NCBI GenBank assembly: GCA_013153205.1 | Contig: JAADEW010000047.1 | Coordinates: 1-5,435 of the forward strand | Direction: 5' to 3' | Origin: Deferribacteres bacterium | GTDB taxonomy: Bacteria > Thermosulfidibacterota > Thermosulfidibacteria > Thermosulfidibacterales > Thermosulfidibacteraceae | Length of the DNA: 5,435 bases | In this document: positions 1 to 5,004 of the stretch, piece by piece | Layout: each line of letters opens with the position of its first letter | Numbering within the stretch: position 1 is the first letter of the stretch | Translations under genes and position numbers: made by a program | Notes under the pieces: model-generated | Seen by the model: only the letters and a program-made list of their open reading frames with translations | Told to the model about the DNA's origin: nothing | Databases searched by the model: none

Positions 1-1139
1 AGTCCAGCCAGCTCAACCAGTTTTTCGGCGGTGGAATTGCAAAAGGCTCCGTAATTCTATTTGCAGGGGAGCCCGGAATAGGAAAGTCCACTTTTCTGCT
101 TCAGCTTAAAAATATGCTCAAAAACGAGCCCAGAATACTGTATATAAGCGGAGAAGAGACGGAATATCAGGTGGCAGAAAGGGCAAAAAGGCTCAACGCC
201 AGGGGAATTCTATTCTGCTCATCAACCTCTCTGGAGGAGATAGCAGAGACAGCCGCTCAGGGATACGACATAGTGATTGTAGATTCCGTCCAAACCGTGG
301 CATCGGAAAACATAGACGCCCTTTCGGGAAGCACCACGCAGGTAAAGGCTGTGGCAGAAAAGATGGTGGAGCTATCCAAAACCCGGAATATAACCACCAT
401 ACTCGTAGGGCATGTCACCAAAGAGGGGGCCATCGCCGGACCCAAAATACTGGAGCACCTTGTGGATGTGGTCATATACCTTGAAGGGGACAGAACCTCG
501 CCTTTAAGGTTTCTCAAGTGCTTCAAGAACAGATTCGGTCCCACGGGAAATGTGGTGGTTTTAGAAATGACCTCATCGGGACTTTCGGAAATAGAAAACC
601 CCTCCCGCTTCTTTATAGCGGAAAAGCGGGAAGAGATGTCCGGCTCCGCTCTAACCACCATCGTGGAAGGGAACAGGTCCTTCATCATAGAGATACAGGC
701 TCTGGTCTCAGCGGCCCTATACTCTTCAGCAGCCCGCAGAATAGCCTCAATGTATGATGTCAAGAGGTTAAACCTCATTCTCGCCATCATGGAGAAGAGG
801 CTGTCCATGAACTTTTCTGCCCTGGATGTGTATGTCAACGTTCCCGGTGGAATATTTGTTAAAGACACAGCAACAGATTTGGCAGTGGCATGTTCCGTCT
901 ATTCAAGTTTCACAGATACCCCCATACCCTCAGACACCATAATAGTAGGAGAAGTGGGGCTCGGCTCAGAAGTGCGAGCAGTAAGGGATATAGACATAAG
1001 AATCAGGGAGGCAGAAGCCACAGGATTCAACAAAATTTTGATTCCTGAACGAAATCGTATTAATATAAAGAATGCAAAAATTGAGATAATTAGAGTATCC
1101 GATATCAGACAAGCTTTAGAAGTGTTATTTGGATTTTAA
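1..1139 (+). CDS. radA: DNA repair protein RadA (Sms), 5' end missing
   Basis: RadA is a cytoplasmic RecA-like ATPase that promotes branch migration and processing of recombination intermediates. The reading frame is open from the left edge (first full codon at 3), so 378 C-terminal residues are visible; E. coli RadA has about 460, so roughly 80 residues, including the usual N-terminal four-Cys zinc finger, lie outside. In visible numbering, Walker A is GEPGIGKST at 22-30 (nt 66-92), Walker B is VIVDS at 91-95, and the RadA signature KNRFG is at 175-179 (nt 525-539). A Lon-like C-terminal domain follows, with EIQALVSAAL, LILAIMEKR, DVYVNVPGG, DLAVA and GEVGLGSEVRAV all recognisable. The internal ATG at 114 lies after Walker A and cannot be the true start. 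The last 30 or so codons are much richer in A+T than the rest. The family call is firm; only the start is missing. Confidence 0.96.
   Translation, partial: SSQLNQFFGGGIAKGSVILFAGEPGIGKSTFLLQLKNMLKNEPRILYISGEETEYQVAERAKRLNARGILFCSSTSLEEIAETAAQGYDIVIVDSVQTVASENIDALSGSTTQVKAVAEKMVELSKTRNITTILVGHVTKEGAIAGPKILEHLVDVVIYLEGDRTSPLRFLKCFKNRFGPTGNVVVLEMTSSGLSEIENPSRFFIAEKREEMSGSALTTIVEGNRSFIIEIQALVSAALYSSAARRIASMYDVKRLNLILAIMEKRLSMNFSALDVYVNVPGGIFVKDTATDLAVACSVYSSFTDTPIPSDTIIVGEVGLGSEVRAVRDIDIRIREAEATGFNKILIPERNRINIKNAKIEIIRVSDIRQALEVLFGF
1081..1108 (+). promoter_or_regulatory. Candidate promoter for the carD unit
   Basis: This lies inside the AT-rich 3' end of radA. TTGAGA at 1081-1086 matches the -35 consensus at 5 of 6 positions. 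It is followed by a 16-bp spacer and TATCAG at 1103-1108, which matches the -10 consensus at 4 of 6. An alternative in the same stretch is TTGATT (1038-1043), 17 bp, then TAATAT (1061-1066), each 4 of 6. Such matches arise easily by chance in AT-rich DNA, so support is weak. The main argument is position: carD could be transcribed independently of radA. Read-through from radA is equally possible. Confidence 0.2.
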
Positions 1140-1155
1140 ATAACTACTTAAATGT

Positions 1156-1160
1156 AAGGG
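1156..1160 (+). promoter_or_regulatory. Ribosome binding site that decides the carD start
   Basis: AAGGG at 1156-1160 is the only good Shine-Dalgarno match before carD. It directly touches the ATG at 1161, which is too close for initiation. It lies 6 nt before the ATG at 1167, a normal distance. This favours 1167, which also gives the MFKIGEKVVYP beginning typical of CarD proteins. Confidence 0.6.
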
Positions 1161-1166
1161 ATGGGG

Positions 1167-1688
1167 ATGTTTAAAATAGGCGAAAAAGTGGTGTATCCTG
1201 CTCATGGTGTTGGTGTTATTGAATCTATTGACGAAATAGCCATAGAAGGCAAATCCATCAAGTTTCTCAACATCCGCATAGTTGAGACAGACGCCCTAAT
1301 CAGAGTTCCCGTCCAGAAAGCCGACAAAATAGGTTTAAGAAAAGTGATGGATGAGGACAAGCTGGACAGGGTGATAAAGGTCCTAAAAGAAAGACCCCAT
1401 AAAGAGCAAAAGCAGGACAAAGAGCGAATCAGCTGGACGGTGAAGCATCGGGGTTATCTGGAGAAGGTGAAAAGCGGAGACATAGAGATAGTGGCTGAAG
1501 TGTTCAGGGACCTCATGCTTCTCAAAAAGGAGAAAGAGCTTTCGTTCGGTGAAAGAAGGATTCTGGAGTCAGCCCAGCAGTTTCTGGCATCGGAAATATC
1601 GGAGGCAAAGGGCATCTCTCTCAAAGAAGCCGAGGAATTTCTGGAAAAGCTCTTCTCCGACGTGTTGGAGGAGGAAAGAGAAGAATGA
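1167..1688 (+). CDS. carD: CarD/CdnL-family RNA polymerase-binding regulator
   Basis: CarD-family proteins bind the RNA polymerase beta subunit and stabilise open promoter complexes, often at rRNA and housekeeping promoters. The product has 173 residues, a usual length for the CdnL/CarD group. The N-terminal Tudor-like RNA-polymerase-interaction domain covers about residues 1-60, with the family opening MFKIGEKVVYPAHGVGVI. The rest is a charged helical DNA-binding domain. W90 (ISWTVKHR) sits where the family has the Trp that wedges into DNA at the edge of the -10 element, and GDIEIVAEVFRDL with LSFGERRILESA are further family blocks. ATG 1167 is preferred over ATG 1161 because of ribosome-binding-site spacing; the alternative adds only two residues. 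The gene starts 27 nt after radA, and its TGA overlaps the next ATG (ATGA, 1685-1688), implying translational coupling. The neighbouring PIN-TRAM and isoprenoid genes commonly accompany carD. The family is clear; its target promoters here are unknown. Confidence 0.93.
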   Translation: MFKIGEKVVYPAHGVGVIESIDEIAIEGKSIKFLNIRIVETDALIRVPVQKADKIGLRKVMDEDKLDRVIKVLKERPHKEQKQDKERISWTVKHRGYLEKVKSGDIEIVAEVFRDLMLLKKEKELSFGERRILESAQQFLASEISEAKGISLKEAEEFLEKLFSDVLEEEREE

Positions 1689-2731
1689 TAAACAAAATAA
1701 TACAGATAGCCATCGTTATATCGGGAATAATCTTTGGCGCCCTTTTAGGGAAGGTGTATGGCTCCTACGAAGGGCTGATACTGGGAGGCTTCATAGGACT
1801 TATCGGTTCCGTATTTATCCTTTACCTGATAAAAAAGATAATTGAATTCAAGCTTAAAGGGCTTCTCGGAACGGCTTTAGGTGTCTCGTCGGGAATACTT
1901 CTTTCTTGGCTCACATCCTCAATGATTCCCGTCTCCTTCCCCAGAGTGGAGCTTGAGTTCATGTTCAGACTCTTTTTAGCCCTCACCTTTGGATATCTGG
2001 GAGGGCTCGTTGGAGCAAAGATAGCGGAATCCTTTGAGATGCCCAGAATGTCCCGAAGCCAGCTCAAGGTCATCTCAAGGGGTTCAAGCCCCAAAATCCT
2101 TGACACAAGCGCCATCATAGACGGAAGAATAGCGGATGTGTGCGATACAGGCTTTTTTGAATACACCCTTATCGTCCCCAACTTCGTGCTCAAGGAGCTC
2201 CAGCACATTGCAGACTCCACAGACCCCATAGTCAGGAACAAGGGAAGAAGGGGATTTGAAATCTTACAGAGGCTCAAAGAAAACCCCTACATAAAGGTGA
2301 AGCTGGTGAACACCGACTTTCCCGAAATAAAAGAGGTGGACGAAAAGCTGATAGCTCTTGCAAAAAAGATGAAGACAAAAATAATAACCACCGACTACAA
2401 TCTAAACCAGCTTGCAAAGCTTCAGGGGATAGAGGTTCTCAACATAAATGACCTGGCAAAGGCTCTCAGGCCCGTTGTTCTGCCCGGCGAGGAGCTTGAG
2501 ATATTCATAATCAAACAGGGAAAAGACCCCAGACAGGGAGTGGGATATCTGGAAGACGGCACCATGGTGGTGGTGGAAGAAGGGAAAAACTACATAGGTA
2601 AAAAGATAAAAATCGTGGTTACAAGCCTATTGCAGACATCAACGGGAAGAATCATCTTCGGTAAACCCAAGGATGCCGCAAAGGAGATACACTCCTCCTC
2701 ACACCACCACAAAGAGGAAAGAAAGCGTTGA
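1685..2731 (+). CDS. Membrane-anchored PIN-TRAM domain protein (YacL family)
   Basis: The 348-residue protein begins with four hydrophobic segments (about 5-22, 28-50, 59-80 and 92-114), so it should be anchored in the inner membrane with the rest probably in the cytoplasm. A PIN nuclease-like domain covers about 138-255. Its acidic residues are all present: D140 and D146 in LDTSAIIDGR, E171 in VLKELQ, D219 in VDEKL and D237 in ITTDYN, so metal-dependent RNase activity is plausible. A TRAM domain, a small RNA-binding beta-barrel, follows at about 262-325. The C-terminus is a basic, His-containing tail (SSSHHHKEERKR). The architecture and length match Bacillus YacL and its relatives, whose substrate is not established. 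The start overlaps the carD stop by 4 nt, with GGAGGAGG ending about 10 nt upstream inside carD. Its stop overlaps the ispDF start (TTGA). It is unlikely to be a VapC toxin: there is no antitoxin partner, and the membrane and TRAM parts are extra. Confidence 0.92.
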   Translation: MINKIIQIAIVISGIIFGALLGKVYGSYEGLILGGFIGLIGSVFILYLIKKIIEFKLKGLLGTALGVSSGILLSWLTSSMIPVSFPRVELEFMFRLFLALTFGYLGGLVGAKIAESFEMPRMSRSQLKVISRGSSPKILDTSAIIDGRIADVCDTGFFEYTLIVPNFVLKELQHIADSTDPIVRNKGRRGFEILQRLKENPYIKVKLVNTDFPEIKEVDEKLIALAKKMKTKIITTDYNLNQLAKLQGIEVLNINDLAKALRPVVLPGEELEIFIIKQGKDPRQGVGYLEDGTMVVVEEGKNYIGKKIKIVVTSLLQTSTGRIIFGKPKDAAKEIHSSSHHHKEERKR

Positions 2732-3873
2732 GAGAAAGGGCCTGCGCAGTTATAGTCGTTGCAGGCGGAAGAGGCACGCGTTTCGGAAAGAAAAAGCAGT
2801 GGCAGTATTTGAAAGGAAAGCCCCTTATAGCTTACAGCCTTGAAACCCTTGAAAAGCATCCACTGGTTGATGCCGTGTTCGTGGGAGCCCCGGAGGAAGA
2901 CCTTGAACTTGCCCGGTCAATACTCAAAAAATGGGCTCCCACAAAAGGCAAAGGGGTGTATAAAGGAGGCACAGAAAGAAAAGACACGGTGTATAACGGA
3001 CTGATGAAAGCCTCTCACTACCACATAATAGGGATACACGATGCGGCAAGACCCTTCGCAAGTAAAAACCTTATAGAAAAGCTCATATCGGCTTTGACGG
3101 AAGATATAGACGGAACGATACCGGTGCTCTCAATCCACGACACGATAAAAGAGGTGGAAGGCGGTCTCGTCAAAAGAACCCTTGACAGAAAGAGGCTCTG
3201 TGCCGTTCAGACCCCGCAGTTTTTCCACAGAGAAAGCATAATCACCGCTTATGAAAAGACAAAGGGAGAGGACTCAAAACTCTTTACAGACGATGCCTCC
3301 GTTGTTGAGTATTCCGGCGGAAAGATAAAGGCAGTGGAGGGAGAAGCTTTGAACTTCAAGATAACCACCCCATCAGACTGGCAAACAGCGGAAAAGCTTC
3401 TGTGCCAGCCGCGTATAGGCTGGGGATACGACATCCACAGAACGAAAGAGGGAGACGGTATATGGCTCGGCGGCGTATTTATACCCTGCGGATTCTCCCT
3501 CACAGGCCATTCCGACAGCGACCCCCTGCTCCACGCTCTCGTGGACGCCCTTCTGGGTGCATCTTCCCTCGGAGACATAGGGGAGTGGTTTCCCGATACA
3601 GACCCTGCATACAAGGGTAAAGAAAGCTCCTTTTTCGTAAAAGAGGTGGTAAAACAGATAAAAGACAGATGGTGCATATCCAATGTTGACGCAACCATAA
3701 TAGCCGAAAAGCCGAAACTTTCACCTTACAAGGAAAAAATCAGGCAGAATATTGCAGAACTTCTCGGCATCACTCCAGACAAGGTAAATATAAAAGCCAA
3801 AACCAAAGAAGGGCTTGACTCAACCGGCAAGGGAGAGGCTATAGAATGCGTGGTCTGTCTTACTCTCCTTTAA
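2728..3873 (+). CDS. ispDF: Bifunctional IspD-IspF enzyme of the MEP isoprenoid pathway
   Basis: This cytoplasmic 381-residue fusion carries two steps of the MEP pathway to IPP and DMAPP. IspD (about 1-225) joins MEP and CTP to give CDP-ME; IspF (about 229-381) cyclises CDP-ME 2-phosphate to MEcPP with release of CMP. The intervening step, IspE, is not encoded here. IspD residues matching E. coli R20, K27, D106, R157 and K213 appear as R18, K23, D105, R154 and K211, with motifs IHDAARPF, VQTPQFF and FTDDASVVE. In IspF the metal ligands are D235, H237 and H269, and GHSDSD and GDIGEWFPDTD are conserved. The usual GFTGRGEG region near the end reads DSTGKGEA here. The start is TTG at 2728, overlapping the previous stop as TTGA and preceded by GAGGA at 9 nt. 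No ATG fits, because the IspD nucleotide-binding loop begins at once. The 3' end overlaps the opposite-strand gene by 14 bp. Fused IspDF is known from alpha-, epsilon- and some deltaproteobacteria. Confidence 0.95.
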   Translation: MRERACAVIVVAGGRGTRFGKKKQWQYLKGKPLIAYSLETLEKHPLVDAVFVGAPEEDLELARSILKKWAPTKGKGVYKGGTERKDTVYNGLMKASHYHIIGIHDAARPFASKNLIEKLISALTEDIDGTIPVLSIHDTIKEVEGGLVKRTLDRKRLCAVQTPQFFHRESIITAYEKTKGEDSKLFTDDASVVEYSGGKIKAVEGEALNFKITTPSDWQTAEKLLCQPRIGWGYDIHRTKEGDGIWLGGVFIPCGFSLTGHSDSDPLLHALVDALLGASSLGDIGEWFPDTDPAYKGKESSFFVKEVVKQIKDRWCISNVDATIIAEKPKLSPYKEKIRQNIAELLGITPDKVNIKAKTKEGLDSTGKGEAIECVVCLTLL

Positions 3874-3882
3874 GCCTCTCCT
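3831..3882. repeat. Inverted repeat spanning the convergent gene ends
   Basis: GAGAGGCT (3833-3840) and AGCCTCTC (3873-3880) are perfect 8-bp inverted arms. G3832-C3881 extends the stem by one pair and G3831-T3882 could add a wobble pair. The 32-nt loop contains both stop codons. A second pair, CTTGAC (3814-3819) with GTCAAG (3890-3895), could close an outer stem. No T-run follows on either strand, so this is not a classical intrinsic terminator. It may affect 3' ends of both transcripts, or be chance from purine-rich codons in both genes. Confidence 0.3.
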
Positions 3883-4057
3883 CCCACTCGTCAAGGGTAA
3901 GTGCCTCTTCAACGAGCATAATGGGTATATCGTCCTCTATCCTGTAAACAAGCCTGCACCTGTGGCAGATAAGAACCTCATCATCCCTTTTATACTCAAT
4001 GTCTCCCTTACACTTCGGACAGGCGAGAACCTCAAGAAGCTCATCAGCTAAAGCCAT
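3860..4057 (-). CDS. Trm112-like / UPF0434-family zinc-ribbon protein
   Basis: This small 65-residue cytoplasmic protein matches the bacterial Trm112-like (UPF0434, YcaR-type) family in length and pattern. Two Cys pairs, C13-P-K-C16 and C31-H-R-C34, would bind one zinc ion, and the family block following them reads LVYRIEDDIPIML. In eukaryotes and archaea Trm112 activates several methyltransferases by forming a complex; the role of the short bacterial forms is poorly defined, so no partner is claimed here. ATG at 4057 follows the LysM stop after a single base, with the purine-rich AAAGGAGAGG (4068-4077, inside the LysM gene) as ribosome binding site, so it is probably translated by coupling as the last gene of the minus-strand operon. 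Its TAA lies inside the end of ispDF on the other strand, a 14-bp overlap. The family call is good; the function is open. Confidence 0.85.
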   Translation of the reverse strand: MALADELLEVLACPKCKGDIEYKRDDEVLICHRCRLVYRIEDDIPIMLVEEALTLDEWEERLKGE

Positions 4058-4058
4058 C

Positions 4059-5000
4059 CTACTTTAACCTCTCCTTTGTGGTAACTTTATCCCCAACCAT
4101 AAGGATTCTCTTCACCTTACCCACCATACAGGTAGTGGCATCCTCGGTAACCTTCAAAACCAGCAGTCTGGCAAGCTTCACATTGTAAGGCTCCTGATAG
4201 GCATAAAGGACATCTCCCGGTTTAAGATGGCTCTCCTTACCCACATTCAGGAAGACAAAATCCAGCAAATCCGCCGCCGCTTTGTCCTCAACCACCGAAA
4301 CTATTCTGGCAGATATGTTGCCTTTTGCGTCTTTAAATTCGTAGATGGGCTCAGGCATCTCAAAAGCCGTTACCGCATCACCGCCCATCAAAGATGAGGT
4401 GGTTTTCACTACCCTGCCCATGGCATGGCCGTTCACTATCTTCATCACCTTGATTAGACCTATGTTGGAGACATAGTATCCAAGGTCTTTACCGGAATAA
4501 GGGTCTTTCACTCGCTCACCCACACGATAAACCAGATAAACCCTGCCCGGCTTTACCTTAGACTGGTCAAGTATCTTAAATCCCACCGTATCACCCTGAC
4601 TGAAAAGGGTCTTATCCTTATCGTATATGTCGCTTTCAAGAACTCCAAATCTGGGAGGAAGGTTTTTCGTTATGTAATGGATGAAGACCTGCTCCTCCCA
4701 ATGAAGGAGAGGCTTTCTGGGTTTTTCCACCTTTTTTATACCAAGCTGTTTGTTAATCCACTCACGGGGGGGAATCTTCAAGTCCTGCCCCGGATATATC
4801 CAGTGAGGATTCTTCACCTTCGTTTTATTGGCTTCCCAGATAAAATACCAGTAATACGGGGAACCATAAAACCTTTCCGATATGGTCCACAGGGTATCGC
4901 CATCTTTAACCTCATAAATTTTAAACCTCACCGCCCCACAGACGGATGTAAAAATCAGAACAACCCCCAATATCAAAGCTAAAGGTTTTAACCTGCCCAC
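4059..5000 (-). CDS. Exported LysM-domain protein with duplicated C-terminal module
   Basis: The 313-residue product starts with a signal peptide: n-region MGRLK, hydrophobic core about 6-20, and a likely cleavage after A23 (VCGA, then VRF). C21 does not fit a lipobox because V precedes it. A LysM domain at about 29-78 (YEVKDGDTLWTISERFYG to YPGQDLKIPP) should bind peptidoglycan, placing the protein in the periplasm. After a basic linker, the remaining 210 or so residues look beta-rich and contain two similar modules at about 148-214 and 258-310, both running from KPG-V to M-GD-VT--E. I do not recognise a named family for this part. GTG at 5000 is chosen because AAGGGG (5008-5013) lies 7 nt upstream and it gives a compact signal peptide. 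An in-frame GTG at 5045 would add 15 residues, overlap the upstream gene by 41 nt, and has no good ribosome binding site. The upstream TPR gene ends 4 nt before; LysM next to TPR suggests an envelope function, but none is proven. Confidence 0.85.
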   Translation of the reverse strand: MGRLKPLALILGVVLIFTSVCGAVRFKIYEVKDGDTLWTISERFYGSPYYWYFIWEANKTKVKNPHWIYPGQDLKIPPREWINKQLGIKKVEKPRKPLLHWEEQVFIHYITKNLPPRFGVLESDIYDKDKTLFSQGDTVGFKILDQSKVKPGRVYLVYRVGERVKDPYSGKDLGYYVSNIGLIKVMKIVNGHAMGRVVKTTSSLMGGDAVTAFEMPEPIYEFKDAKGNISARIVSVVEDKAAADLLDFVFLNVGKESHLKPGDVLYAYQEPYNVKLARLLVLKVTEDATTCMVGKVKRILMVGDKVTTKERLK

Positions 5001-5004
5001 ACTT

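Noticed and set aside
257..868. Long minus-strand open frame opposite radA (203 codons)
   Set aside because: It lies wholly inside a clear RadA coding region and its translation shows no domain pattern.
1161..1169. ATG at 1161 as the carD start
   Set aside because: The AAGGG ribosome binding site touches it directly; ATG 1167 has proper spacing and the usual CarD N-terminus.
1549..1845. Plus-strand open frame bridging carD and the PIN-TRAM gene
   Set aside because: It overlaps two well-supported genes in another frame, and its product is Arg/Trp-rich without any recognised pattern.
2563..2580. GGT/GTG-like simple repeat (ATGGTGGTGGTGG)
   Set aside because: It encodes the MVVVEE beta-strand of the TRAM domain and is explained by Val codons.
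1685..2731. VapC-type toxin of a toxin-antitoxin pair
   Set aside because: The PIN domain comes with four membrane segments and a TRAM domain, and the neighbour is CarD, not an antitoxin.
3249..3724. Minus-strand open frames of 149 and 74 codons opposite ispDF
   Set aside because: The region is strongly conserved IspD-IspF on the plus strand; these products have no family features.
3831..3895. Classical intrinsic terminator between the convergent genes
   Set aside because: The stem has a 32-nt loop and no T-run follows it on either strand.
4932..4943. Lipoprotein cleavage site at the Cys in FTSVCGA
   Set aside because: The residue before Cys is Val rather than Gly, Ala or Ser, so ordinary signal peptidase cleavage after CGA is more likely.
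4677..4982. Plus-strand open frame opposite the LysM gene
   Set aside because: It is antisense to the signal peptide and LysM domain and has no credible protein pattern.
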